This document shows, one piece after another, positions 35,065-47,064 of a stretch of DNA of 64,000 bases. This DNA comes from Pezicula radicicola (Eukaryota > Ascomycota > Leotiomycetes > Helotiales > Dermateaceae). The notes beneath the pieces are model-generated. The model made no database searches and was not told where the DNA came from. It worked only from the letters and a program-made list of their open reading frames with translations. Numbering within the stretch: the stretch's first letter is position 1; each line of letters starts with the position of its first letter. The stretch spans positions 5,062 to 69,061 of the forward strand of contig PDUO01000108.1 of NCBI GenBank assembly GCA_003008705.1, written 5' to 3'. The position numbers were made by a program, and so were the translations under genes.

Positions 35065-36434
35065 ATCCGCCCAGTCGTGGACCGCATATATTAATAGCCA
35101 TCTATACATGGGCTGCTTTATCATCTATTGTAGTAATCTTTCGGCTATATACTAGAATCAAAATCAGTAAATACAAGGGTTCGGATGACTGGTGGGTAGC
35201 TGCCGCGTGGGTAAGGAAGATATTACACCACTTCCTAAGATAATAATGGTAAAGCTTAGCAGTTGTTTGTCTTTAGATCGTTTCCCTCATTGAGGAAGGC
35301 CTTGGCATCGCTTGTGAGTACTTCTAGTGTGTGTTTTTAAAGGTTTAAGTAGACTTACCTCTTAGCAAGGCGTTTATTTTGGTAACGGGAGACACATCTA
35401 CGATATTGAACCAGACAATGCTGTTCGCATTGTCAAGGTATGTCTTGGTCCACTAGATCTAGGAATTTATTACTAATATGTACTGTCGCAGATAATCTGG
35501 ATAATGCAAATCGTCTATCCAGTGGCCCTTGGACTTGTTAAAATCTCAATACTCCTCTTTTATTTACGGCTCTTCCCCTCTGACAACTTCCGGAGATTGC
35601 TTTATGGGACTATCGCATTTATCGGTTCTATGACTATTGCAGTTTCCATCTCAATGCTCCTCCAATGCCTCCCCATACATTTCGTCTGGGCTATGCCGAG
35701 CATAGGTGCGAGCCACTGCATAAACACATATGCTCTATTACTTACATCGGCATCTCTGAATTTGATAACCGATATCGCGGTTCTTTGTATGCCTGTGAAG
35801 TATATCTGGTGTATGAAACCTGTGACACAATCTTAGTCGCTTCTAGACTTGATGGCTAATGAGGAGCCCTTGTGTAGCTATGTTATTATCGAAAAAAAAG
35901 AAAGTTCAGACGATAGCTCTTCTCTCCCTGGGATCTATGTAAGTTAATAACGTAGCGTAACATCTGTCAATGTTTCTTAACTAACTTCTATAAAGTGCCT
36001 GCATTGCATCGGCTGTTTGTATTTCCACGTTAAATACATTAAAGTCAAGCCTTGACCCGTCTTGTAGGTGCATTATCTAGATGATCGAGTTTATATCTGT
36101 TCTTAGGCTAGAATTTCGCTCTATTTCTTGTTATCCTACAAGGAGATTTACTAAATTCAGTCTTATACTAGGGGATAGTACTGGCATTTCTATATGGTCT
36201 TCGGTCGAACTCGATTTAATTATTATAACGGCTTCTCTCCCTGCCATGAAGCCCCTTTTTACGAAATTCTTTCAGAGATTTAGAGTGCGGAATGGGGACC
36301 CTGCCCCTGCCCCATGGCCTAACCCGGTTGATAGCACAGATAGAACATTATTAGATCACTCTAGTGTAGGTGGCGGCAGTGCTTCCGTTTGCCCATTCTT
36401 TCCTTTACCCTCCCCTCGGTCAAGGCAAGGTTGA
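35065..36434 (+). pseudogene. Fungal rhodopsin-like (PTH11/SAT4-type) membrane protein relic
   Basis: Segments on the plus strand match the seven-helix fungal rhodopsin-domain family: AIYTWAALSSIVVIFRLYTR with KYKGSDDWWVAAAW, YFGNGRHIYDIEP, KIIWIMQIVYPVALGLVKIS followed by ILLFYLRLFPSDNFRRLLY, LLQCLPIHFVW, DIAVLCMPVKYIW, and late SSVELDLIIITASLPAMKPL. Introns with GT-AG ends can be seen near 35213 and 35438. No start codon fits upstream, a TAG at 35834 replaces a likely Gln, and the frame breaks again by 35945 and 36060. These proteins are plasma-membrane receptors or sensors of unknown ligand. This copy appears inactive. Confidence 0.7.
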
Positions 36435-37205
36435 GGAAGGCTAACCTGTTAATACTGCAGGCAAGGCAAGACAAAGCTTAGTCACATATTAAAGAATTCC
36501 CCCGCCACCAGGTAAGGCGGTACCGCTTGATGTTCTCGAGCATTACCCACAGCTCCAACAATGGCGAGGGCCTGTATAGAGTTATCGTGGCTGTTTTCCC
36601 CTGTTGAAAGAAGTGACATATTTGGGTCCTCTGTGCGAAGCATGCTCTTATAAAGTTCTAGCGTTTGTCAGCGCATCTGCTCGGCCGCCATGTACAAATT
36701 GGTAACCAAGCCATGGTCTAGAGAAAACAGTGTAGAAATCGCTATATGCGCTTCCAGCAACGGTGTGGTAGAGAATTGTGCGGGGGGGTTGACCTGTAAA
36801 TGAATTGTCATATACTTCAAAGAGGTAAGAAATGTGAGACTCGCTGGTGTAGCGATGAATGTTGGCAACGAAGGTAGTCCGTGCAGACTACTGGCGACCT
36901 GAGCGACCGGAAGAGAGTTCAGAAGTGTTAGGACAGGATCGCTGGGCCGATGTGAACCACCATGGCGGCTTTGGTGAGAAAAAAGGCTGTGGTCTGCGGT
37001 AGCATGCGGATTTGAATTTGCCGGTCGACTTGGAGCTGCGTACGAGGTAAGAGGCCCTGTATCCGGCGGTGTGTAGTAGCTTATAGCTCCAGGGTAGCTA
37101 CGCGTTCATATCTGAGTTAGACCCTTCATTAGAGTAAGCCTTGAGATAGCGGAAATTATGCCCGCGAAGCCTCGTTTCCCATCCATGTTCATATTCTCTC
37201 TTGCA
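36435..37205. other. Mostly decayed sequence
   Basis: A minus frame at 36868-36668 (ending ISTLFSLDHGLVTNLYMAAE) is protein-like but unrecognised. Nothing else is supported. It may belong to the same relic as the alpha/beta-hydrolase tail that follows. Confidence 0.35.
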
Positions 37206-37472
37206 CTAAAAGTCTGCGGAGGATGCTCCTTTAGATATCGATTGAATCTTTGCGTCTTCGCGTAGAATTCGCTCGTCGATCAGCGCTTCGTCCCGGAGGA
37301 TATCCAGACCACATATCTGGAAATAAGTTGGCAGGATGCCGTGATGTCCGTCCGGATGATTAAATGGGACGAATAGCGATGAATTGATATCTGGCTTATA
37401 TGCGGCTATTGGGACGATGTTAATATTGACAAAAATCTTTTCTCGTTCCGAGAGTCTCTCCTCTGCTCCCAC
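37206..37472 (-). pseudogene. Alpha/beta-hydrolase-3 fold C-terminal fragment
   Basis: The frame contains SLFVPFNHPDGHHGILPTYF then QICGLDILRDEALIDERILR. This matches the region around the acid residue of fungal hormone-sensitive-lipase-like esterases (P..FQ.CG.DPLRDE). The catalytic serine part and the final histidine (usually GLPHGF) are absent, so this is a truncated relic. Confidence 0.7.
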
Positions 37473-37887
37473 TTACACATGAAAAGCTGGACTACATCTC
37501 GCGGTAGTGGTGAGAGGCCTTTGCTTTGGTCGACACTCATCTACGCGTCTCTGTATTTCTCAGGCATAACGTGTAAGGGAAGTAGATTTGGAACACTCAA
37601 AAACTGGCCCATAATTTCACAGGCGACGTAACCGCATGCGTGCGATCTCAAGATTACACATCAATCGAAAAAGGATGGGAAGCGTAGAAAACAAAATCAA
37701 AGTGCGAGTCGCCAACATAACTCCTTTGATGAAGTCACAAGCCCACTCTACTACCAGTCATTCCTTAAAACTGCTAATATTGTCGCTATTTTGAAGCCGT
37801 ACAGCCAATCCTGGGTGCGGACCCGGAGTATGCGGATTGAACTTCGACATCGGAAGAATCAAAACCCCGCCAGCAGATGAACTTTCC

Positions 37888-38771
37888 TCAAAACAATCCA
37901 TCAAAAGGCTCCATCAAAGTATTCCCCTTCACAGCATCAGGAAACGCATCAAACCCACTGGCAGTACTATGCGCCCACGGCTTAACATCATTCTCCTCCC
38001 TAATCTTCGCCGAGAAGCACTTGGACCAATTACGACGGGGGTAGTTCTTCGTGACATCGACGATAGTATCAGGATGAATGAGCTCAGGGCGGTAGCCCAT
38101 ATTATCTTTGCTAACCATCAGGTCCAGTCCATCAACTCGCCACGCGGGCAATGGAGAGAGTAGAGCAGCGGATATGAAGAGAGCTTACCGAATTGCGTAG
38201 CAAGCTGTATCAGCAACCCAATCGTCGTGATGGTACCCACCTCGGCCGTATCCTGATGTCGGATAATGGCCTCAGCTACACTCTCCGCCTGCTCCATAGG
38301 TGCCTTCTTCTCCTTCAACACATTGAGTGCGAGGAGGCCACCGTAGAATTCAAAAGACATCAACGTGCCATGTGTATGCTTGTCCACAGTGCCAATATCA
38401 TGGAAGAGACAGGTCAACAACCATGTCTCGGGCGTGAATTCCCAGGAGGTGAATTGTTGCGTTGTCATTGCCATGCCTTCAGACTCTTTCGTCAGTACCA
38501 GATCAATTTTGGGGGGTTGAGGACACAGGGGTAGTATACCGTAGTAGAAAACTCGCATGCTGTGGTTGAATGTATGCTCCGGTAGTTCGGCCTTTGCATA
38601 CTCGAGACAGGCTTTCACAAGCGGCGTGTCGGGGAATGCAACCTGTGAGCAGAGCTGGGGGACGGGTGCGTTAACATATTTCGAGCTGCCGAGCCAGGTA
38701 CTAAGTTTGGGGTCGACGGGGAGGGCGGTCCAGCCGTATTGCTTGATTGCTTCTGGGCGGGAGAGTGACAT
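37888..38771 (-). CDS. Cyanamide hydratase (HD-domain), 245 aa
   Basis: Exons 38771-38540, 38476-38189 and 38105-37888 give 738 nt, 245 aa, the normal size for this family. Starts MSLSRPEAIKQYGWTALPVD. The HD metal site is visible as NHSMRVFYYG, LTCLFHDIGTVD (His-Asp pair) and IIRHQDT. The C-terminal part DNMGYRPELIHPDTIVDVTK, NYPRRNWSKCF is also typical. Fungal cyanamide hydratases and yeast DDI2/DDI3 hydrate cyanamide to urea using a metal ion. A TATA-like box lies about 125 bp upstream (38899-38906). The relic of a nitrilase/cyanide hydratase lies 2.2 kb away. Confidence 0.93.
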
Positions 38772-38893
38772 CTTGAGGCTTGGCTGGTTACTTATGAGTG
38801 GAATGGAACAAGAGATTTTGTATGTGATGATTGTTGCCTTTGACTGAATTGTTTCTGTTGGGTTGGGTTGGAGTGACCGAGCCAGGACTAACA

Positions 38894-38906
38894 GCTCTTT
38901 ATATAC
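38894..38906 (-). promoter_or_regulatory. TATA-like box of the cyanamide hydratase gene
   Basis: Minus-strand GTATATAAAGAGC about 125 bp before the ATG at 38771, with pyrimidine-rich leader sequence between. Position and sequence fit a core promoter element; this is inference from sequence only. Confidence 0.4.
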
Positions 38907-40688
38907 GTCCTTTCTACATATGAGACTTGGTATTCTAGTGTGAGCATACAAATCCCGCGACTCGCAATCCGAATCAAACCCCCCTAAGGTCAAGGTCAAA
39001 TGCAAGCTCTTTTTCAAGCATCTCCGTCAGCGTTCACAATGTTGTGGGGTGAAACGCTAAAGCGGAGAATTCCGCGGAAACGCAAAATCAGCCAGTTCCC
39101 CCACTCTCTCTGCTAAACCCCGTCATGCTCGTAGAAGACCATTTCTTTCCTGCATTATTCCCCACGTTTCGCAAGAATGCTCCTAGTACGTCGGGCTTTG
39201 AGTGACATCGAGGACTCTCTCCAATTGCTGTCTGACAGTCTGGCGACTCCGCAGAAATCGAGGGAGGGTCTTGCCATCCCACTTTTGCCACCATTGTTCG
39301 TCTTAAGTCGACTGGCGGAAGGGGAAGGGATCAGGGGACTCGGAATGGAGATGAAAAGGTGCAGAAGTAGGCATTGGAGGTGATGTAAGAGTCTGACTAT
39401 TGTACACGCAAAAGACAGTTCATCCTAATGCTATTTCATAGTATGTTTGAAAATTTCCTCCGATCAAATGTTTTGAAGTGTGACCCTTAAATCCAAGTCA
39501 TGTTCTGTAGTTTGTCTGAAGGACTTGACCTTACTCACCAACTGTTCTGTCTCCGTCTATTGGCGGCGCAGTAGTCAACTACTATAACTAGTATTTTCAA
39601 AGTTATGTTTCACAAATACTAGGACGACTATGATGGTTTTAGGTTTATAGAGGATGTTCATATTTTTAGTCGGGAAAGCAACTTAGTGATTAAATACCCA
39701 TGAAGACTTAACTACGTTACACAGCCACCTTTTTATTTCATTTTTCAACTATAGCAATAATAACTCTTTCTCAGTTTTCCATCTTAATATAGAAATAGCA
39801 CACTAGAAACATCCACCTCATGCCATTTCTGAATCAATTGTGTTGATAACGGTGTGTGTTGATCTAGATTTCGAAGCCGATGGATTAACGACCGAAGCCT
39901 GCACCATATCGGCCGGGCTATGTACTAAACACCCACAACCAGTCACTGAAAATATGTGAGCGAGTCTAAAAGAACTAGGTGGAATTCGCGTTGGCCGCTT
40001 TTGTTTTCTATATAAATACTCAGTAGTGAGGCAGAATGGATTCAAGCCTCGCTTAAGCAAAAGGGGCGTCAGTCACGTGATCTTGGACTCGTGATCTTGG
40101 ACTCGAGATATTCGACCTGCGAAATCCGAAATCCGAGGATATAGTACATAGAGGAAAGATATGTAATCATAGGTCTGGATATAGCGTTTCATTTTTGGCA
40201 AATAGCGATCAAGAGAGGCGATATTACACAGTTAAAAGCTCAGCAAGAAGAGCAAATCCCGAAGCTCGCGTAGATTTGTCGGAATTTTTAGGTGTATGAA
40301 GGTCTTCGTAGAGCGTTATTAGGTAACCCCGAGAATTCAGGGTAAGGAGAACCGATTCCCATTCAACGGTCTACCAACATATTTGTCCTATATCGGAGGA
40401 ACGCTTTTTTATGAGGTAATAGGCTATTTAACGTCGGCATTCGGACAACGGATCATGTGATCAAGATGTACGGAATAGTCCACACTTTAACACTGGCGTG
40501 TTATTGAGGCTGTATTATACCAGAAACAGCATTAGTTAGAGCAGTTTGCAACTTTAGGCGTCTGCTTCGATGGTGGAATAGTGCATAACTACAAATCCCA
40601 TACCTCAACACAGGGATGTAGTATCCCCGGCGAATGCAATCAAGATACCTCGTAGCCTGAGAGTATACTATCGGCGCCTGAAAAACAC
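38907..40688. other. Intergenic
   Basis: No gene supported. Contains a short direct repeat GTGATCTTGGACTC twice at 40077-40104. Short frames (39818-40060 minus) have no motifs. Confidence 0.45.
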
Positions 40689-40944
40689 TTGGAAGCTCCA
40701 GTATTCCACCAGGCCGATAGTGTCATGCCTTCAGAGAATCGTACCACTAGGACTGGGACGTTGAGGATAGCTGCAAGACTACAACCTCTCGAGGATGAAC
40801 CGAGGACTTCCTGGAAGGGATATAAAGAGTGGCGTCTTCCCTTGAATTCTTACTTCATACGAAACATCTTCATCTCATTTCTAATCACTTCAACCACAAA
40901 TACCAACAGCAAAATCAATAGCAGTAGCTCAACTTTTAAACACC

Positions 40945-41337
40945 ATGGTTGTTACAATCAGAAAGTACAAGGCTGCTGCCGTCAACGCCAATCTAGGATG
41001 GTTCAACCTTGAGCTCTCAACCTAAAAGACTATTAAGTACATTAACGAGGCTGGTAAAGCCAGCTGCAAATTTATTGTATTATTAGAGCTTTGTAAGTAC
41101 CCGAGCAAGAATAGTTATTCGGATTTACAATTGATAATAATAGGGATACCCGGTTATCTATACCAGCAACAGAAGGTCACTTACTAAGAGAGGCTTCTAC
41201 TGCTTAAGAAGTATAGGGAGAACTCTCTGCTCTCTAACTCTAACGAGATGCGCTACATCCGCGAAGCAGCTCGCGCTAATAAGATCTTTGTATCTCTTAG
41301 ATACTCTAAGCTCGACCTAGCTAGTTTGTGGATTTGA
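40945..41337 (+). pseudogene. Nitrilase / cyanide hydratase pseudogene, N-terminal part
   Basis: The ATG in CACCATGG at 40945 starts MVVTIRKYKAAAVNANLGWF then NLELST*KTIKYINEAGKA, and FIVLLEL with the position of the catalytic glutamate. An intron (about 41091-41149) joins to [37 protein letters not shown] follows. This is the start of a fungal cyanide hydratase/nitrilase. Stops replace Gln (ST*K, TY*E), Trp-rich YPYWMWK-type positions are altered, and the reading frame ends at 41337, before the catalytic lysine and cysteine. Upstream, a TATA box (GGGATATAAAGAG, about 40818) and a CT/CA-rich leader still look well kept. Confidence 0.85.
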
Positions 41338-41757
41338 TCTCTGACAAGCAGTTCCAATTTGACAACGAACTGACAGCCTGAGTGTTTAGTAAAGATGGGG
41401 ATTAGAGGGCAGCCCTAAGAAGGCGACAATCCTGATGATGTAACATCATTTGTGGTTGTCTCAGCAAATCAATTCCTATGCGCCAACAATCCATTGGATG
41501 ACACTAATTCAACGGAACTGCAACTAGCAGCCGTACGGAGTACTTCTCCATTTGGTCACCAGCACTTGCATGCATAAGCGACAATTCAACGTGGGAGCGA
41601 AAACGCCTAACACGTACCACACCTTATTATTGTATGCTATTCTAGTGATGTCGTTCTTATCAGTCAAATAAAGTCGCACGTTCAATATGACGCTGCTCTT
41701 CTTTACTAATCTATCAGCCTTTTTGTATAGGCAAGATTCTATTTTCCGAGTGTAGCT
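41338..41757. other. Intergenic
   Basis: No feature recognised. It lies between the cyanide hydratase relic and the 3' end of the GH47 gene. Confidence 0.4.
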
Positions 41758-44339
41758 TCACACAGCTATAGGCCTTCTGAATGGGTGCGCCTCAGTATTA
41801 AAAACCCACTCGTCAAGGCTATATTCGGTATCAGGGGCAAACAGGAGCCAGAAATACTTGAGTGTTTCAGCTAGCCAGAAACTCTCCATCTCATCTACCA
41901 GTGAAGGATTCGCTCTAGAGACATCATCAATGGCACTGTGCCCATATTGTGTTTGTGTTTGTTTGATGATTGCCTCAAACATACGCCATCCAGCCAATTG
42001 GTAGGACGAGTCTCCCGTTAGCCGATAGAGATAGAAAACCGACTCAATAGCTTCTGGTCTATGTCAAGTTGTTAGCGTAACAGTTCTAACAGAGCGGAAG
42101 ATTCCACACACCGAAGCAAATATTTCCTATTCCCAATACTCACATACCCTGGTGGCAGTCTCTGCTTTATGACCCACTGCGCAGCCCACTCTCTATTGCT
42201 TACTGGGCTCAAGGGACCCTCTGTAGGTTGTTTCTTCTCAGCTTCCCTCTCGACCTTTGCCGATTTCGCCTCTAGATAATCCTTCATAACACCCTCTCTT
42301 TTCTTCTTCTTCTTCGGATCCACTAATTCATTCCACAGCGTCTCGTTCCACAAGCAGTTCGACGGATCCTGACATGCAACCACCGTGGCTTCTTCGGCCA
42401 TAATTCCAGTTGGGAAACTCTCATAGGCCCAAATACAACCATCAGTCAACTTCCTCGCAATATCGATATCTTGCTCCAAAGAAAACAGGCGCGCCGACAT
42501 GCCGATCATGCCACCTAAAAAGCACGTCAGATGCGTGACTTCAGCTTCGAGAGCGTAATTGTCCGGATCTCCGTCTGAACGCACTTTGCCTGAGAAGAGG
42601 ATGCTCCGTGTATTATCGGGGATCATGGGTCGGTAGATCATGTGCTTTTTGATAGCTGCAAGTGTCTTGAGATGCATTTTCTTGTAGGTTGGCTCATTAC
42701 CGCCGAGGAGAAGGTATTGCTATCATATCAATTTAGTTATACTAGGAGGCGTGTGCGATTGAGGAGGATAAACCTTTTGAAAATATTCGTATGTCGAGTC
42801 CTGCCCTGCGCCCATACTAAAATACTCATATCCGGTATCCCCCCCGCTTTGGAGTCCTTGTGGTATACAGTCAGAGTCACCACCAGTACTATCTGCATTA
42901 TACGGGAGGTTAGAAATGCCTGCCTTTGTGACGTCCGCGAACGAAGTGTATTTTTCTCGCCCGTGGGCTTCTGATTCGAGGTCATTGAGGAGAGGGTGTT
43001 GCTGCCATTTTACATTTAGTTCTCAAGTTCAGATTACTGAAAAGACGGGAGAATAAACCTTTTGCAAATGTTCATGCGTTGAATCCTGTCCGCCCGGGAC
43101 CTCAGTCCCACTTTCGGGCTTTCTCTTGTTGTCGTTAGTCGATATGCCGGCCTCGCTGTGGTCTTCGTGAAGGAGACGAGGAGCGGCGGGGCTACATCCT
43201 CTTGTATTGATACCTTCTGGGAATACGCCATCCAGTGCTGTACCACGATCCTGCCATTCCGACAAGGCATTCGTGATCCGGGCTACGGCGTCGTAATACT
43301 TATTCTCCTTGGTCAGCTGTGCCAGCCGCGTGAACTCCATTGCTAAACTCCCCAGCTCGGCTGTGTTGGCCTTCGTGCTCGCTCGCTGCATTGATGCGAA
43401 TCCCGGGTTCCAGTGGTAATACAGCACGGGCATGCGATTTGGGGTGTCGAATGCTCCCATCAGCACCTCGGCCAGCTCAACAGCTTTATCCAGCAAGTTT
43501 GGATACCTGTGTTCGCTGACATCGTAAGCTGCCACCAGGCCCCCTAGATATCGAATTGTGGTCTCGAAAACCGGGATATCGGAGCGAGACGATATCGTGA
43601 AGTCGATCTTGCTGACAGAATGCGCTGCTTGCTCAAATTCCTCCGTGAGTCCCATAATCCAGAGCGTATCAAGAGCGTCAACTAATGTCGCAGCCCACCC
43701 GGAAAATGGATTCGTGAAATCGCCAGAAACCGGCGAGAGTTGGTCTTGCATCCAGGCATGTTGCGTGTACCCAGTCCATGCACGCTTGAATTCCTCTCTC
43801 ACTTTACGCTGTCGATGCTGCCTTAACGATTTCTGGAATGGGCTTTCTTCTGGGAACTCAAACTGGATGGTTGGGAACGAGATGGGTGTTGCTGTGGGAA
43901 GCAATATTATAGACTCAGACGGGACAGGAAAGTTCTCGGCTACCTTTTGCCAGCGGACTATCACGGGGTCTGGCATACGGAATACGGTTCCGCTGGTTCC
44001 TGTATCTGATACTTGGCCCTTCTCAGCATCTTCCATGTGCGCATCATTTACCGGTAGAGGTTCGTGGTGGAGAATAACAGGTCTTGCAGCAGTCTGTAGT
44101 CCGGCTCTCCTGTCCTCATCGGCAATACTTGATTGTGAACTTCTCCTATTCACGTTTTCACGGATTCGGACAACCCTGTCTTCTCGCGAGCTTTTCCCTG
44201 AGTTCGCGGGGGGTTGCTGAATCGACACATAGCTAGGAGAAGAGATCTGCACCTTGTTCAGGTGCGTAGTTCGAATCAGGAGGCAGATTAGGATGACGGT
44301 GGAGAATAGGAAGAAACGGTATCTCCTGAATCGAATCAT
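41758..44339 (-). CDS. GH47 class I alpha-1,2-mannosidase, about 805 aa
   Basis: Exons 44339-43059, 43001-42774, 42719-42112 and 42058-41758 total 2418 nt. A type II membrane protein: short cytoplasmic MIRFRRYR, then an anchor ([14 protein letters not shown]), a stem, then the catalytic domain from about residue 175. Markers: [123 protein letters not shown] and the end [11 protein letters not shown]. These are the catalytic and calcium-binding regions. The enzyme trims alpha-1,2-mannose from N-glycans in the ER/Golgi. Oddities: a partly duplicated segment ending [10 protein letters not shown] / [10 protein letters not shown] at two successive exon ends, and a Lys-rich insert (PKKKKKREG). Confidence 0.88.
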
Positions 44340-45024
44340 AGTAGTGGCTTATAGGCGACTTACAACGCCGGTTAGGATGAGTTGTAGGACAATGTGAGGA
44401 AACTGAAGCAAGGCTAAAATAGATGCCAGAAATGATGGAATCTTGGAAGAAAGGAAGTACGTTGCGCCTATTGTTTTTGTTGCTAGTGGTGTATGTGCCC
44501 GTATGTGCCGGAAGAAAGATATGGGAAGCAGAAGGCAGAAGCAGGGTATCTAGGAGGAAACACATTTCCAGTAATTATGAGAGACGCGGAGAGACCGGCC
44601 CAAGAAACTACTTAGACAATGTGGGAAGGTTTGCCTAGATATGAAACCAGGATCTCCTAGGACCTTAGGCGGCGGGTCCGAGGTGTGTACGGCTATCTCC
44701 ACCGAACCGTTCTGTCGGAAGGCGGTACATCAAAATTCCCACCTGTTGCAGGGGTCATGGAGCAAGCAGCTGGAGACTAGAGTAGAGTAGCATTAGCGGA
44801 TCTTCGATAGCTACCTCCGGGATTCTCCGGAATATAGAGTGTATTAAATTGGTCGATTCGACTACTCATTCTACATTGATATGTCCTAATCAAGATTTAG
44901 ACCACAAGCCAACCTATTAGCTCGGGAGAACCATGAGAAGGGCCAGAATAATATTTCATGGTTTAGACTAAGAGGCTGATGGCCATGTATTTAGCGGCTC
45001 CATTTGATGCAATATTGCTTCCTG
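44340..45024. other. Intergenic
   Basis: Spacer between GH47 (start) and the acyltransferase gene (end), both on the minus strand. No gene supported. Confidence 0.45.
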
Positions 45025-46420
45025 TCATTCACCTGGGGTCTTGGATACCCAATTCGCCAGCTCATGAGATTTTAGATCCACAAGTTCATAGAACCACTCG
45101 CATAGCCACATCAGTAACAGCCCCAACATTAGTCCAGTGACCGACCACGCCACGTAGAAGCCAGGTGTAGACTGTCGACCGACTAAGCTCCACACGAAAC
45201 CGAACAACCGCCGGCGAAATATGTTGAATACCAAGAAATGGAGAACGTAAAGAGAAAAGGAGATTCGACCTAGATACTGCGCAAACGATGTGGTAAAAGG
45301 GCGTTGTAGGTGACGGCTTTGACTGATTGAATACACCAGCAGAACTGAAGCAGACGATCTCCAGAACCGGCCCATGTTGTCTTCGGTACGGTAAGCCGAG
45401 GGTTCATACTTAGCGAGGAACATGTACCCTGGAGTGCTATCGAAGTTTCTAGGCAAACATATTAAGTAGAGCGCGAGGGTGAATGGGCAGAGAGCCTTCG
45501 CATGTTGGAGAGCAGCAGTAACCCAATATGACATATTGTTGGGTTTCGCGGTCATATGGGCCAATGGCAAGTTATTTTGCCGCTGCAAATCAACATCGCA
45601 TGATTCTGCAATGAAGGCACCTCCGAGAAAGAGAAACACATCCCAGCTACCGAGAAAGAGGAAATATACCATGATACAAAACACAAGAGGCACACGACTG
45701 GCAGTTCGCACAGTAGCAAGTCCCAAATAGAGTACATAAATGACAAAGGAGCCTCTAAACTCGAGAGGCAGCGTCCAGAACTGGATATTATATCCACTCG
45801 CACACACAACGGCTACATCTGTTAGATACCAAGAATCGAGGCATCAGAGAGATGGAGAGGCTTAGGTTTCACTTACTTATAGGGTTGATTATCGAGATCA
45901 AGTACATCCACAGATATCCCATATGCGTCGTCAGGCTATCTTGAGGGCCTGGTAAGCCAGGATGAGACGCATAATACCATCCAAAGCAGGCTGCGAGTTG
46001 AGACGCAACAGCTACAACGGCGGGGGGGGAAAACAAACGAGGACCACGGCGGACCAGAGACCGAGAAAGACCGACGAGTAGCTTGTCAAGCTGCCCGGCC
46101 TTGGACAATCTCACGAGTTTGTAAGAAAGACAAAAGCCCGAGATGACAAAGAAGACCATCACCATGGCATTAAAAGCAAATATGATACGGATGAAGGGCA
46201 GCTGCAGCAGCAGCAGAAGCTTGTTGGATTCGACTGGGTGGCTGTGGTATCCGTAAAATGACCATGAGGAATAGTTTTCAATGTAATGATCGAAGCAGAC
46301 AATGAGCGCAGCAACACCGCGGAGGCCATCGAGCCACGCCGTTGCGCTGGGGCGTGCATTCCAGCGAGTCGCGCCTGGAAGGAGCATCGCAAATAACTTG
46401 GCGCGTTTATGTTTCGCCAT
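45025..46420 (-). CDS. Acyltransferase-3 family membrane protein, 445 aa
   Basis: Exons 46420-45877 and 45818-45025 (1338 nt). Near the N-terminus AWLDGLRGVAALIVCFDHYI holds the family histidine, followed by VMVFFVISGFCLSY and repeated hydrophobic helices. The C-terminal part has QYLGRISFSLYVLHFLVFNI, the other hallmark, and several further membrane segments. Such proteins (OafA/NolL type) move acetyl or other acyl groups onto sugars or lipids across a membrane. Its position between a mannosidase and two glycosyltransferases on the same strand suggests a glycan as acceptor. That is inference from context. Confidence 0.88.
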
Positions 46421-47064
46421 TGATATACACCAGGGTGGTGCAGAGAAGATTAGCTACGTCTGGGACAGCAACTCAACTGCTTCCACCCTGGCACTTTTCT
46501 CTGAGAAGGTATTAGTGAGGTGAGCGTACTTCTAAGAAGGAACGTTGCTAAAGAAAGGTCTATATTTGCCTACATGACTCGCACAACGAGCAAACTTGAA
46601 TTAAAGTTCTCGAACAAAGACGGAAGTTTTAGCCAAGAAAGCGAGTAAGTGAGCTTTGTGTAACTCGGCGATCCACCTTCGGGCTCCGCGAGTTGTAAGA
46701 GAGTTTAGTCGGCGAAAGCAATATACGTCGGCTTCTTAGGTACTAAAAAGCGTGTTATATACTAAAAAGTAACTTTGATTAACACTAACTTTATTCCTAT
46801 AGTAGACTCTTTTATTCTAAATATAAACTCTTTATCTTTTAATTTAATTCATTATCTCTTTACTTTACTTATATTATAAAAATTAATATATTCTTTAAAG
46901 ATTATTTTATAAAAAAAAAACTTATTATAGAATTAATATTTGTAATCTCTATTTCGAATATTATAAATATAGGTAGATGTTAAATACGACTATTCGGGCT
47001 CCTCCACTAGTGTACAGGTTTATATAGCCTAAGCGTTAGACAATATACAAAGGAAGGGATAAAC
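46421..47064. other. Intergenic, AT-rich
   Basis: 46740-46990 is AT-rich and RIP-like. No gene. It separates the acyltransferase start from the 3' end of the next glycosyltransferase. Confidence 0.5.

Noticed and set aside
43558..44220. 220-residue plus-strand frame
   Set aside because: It is antisense to the well-supported GH47 coding sequence and carries no family motif.
45479..45730. Plus-strand frame opposite the acyltransferase gene
   Set aside because: Lies fully inside the antisense of a strongly supported membrane protein gene; a shadow frame.
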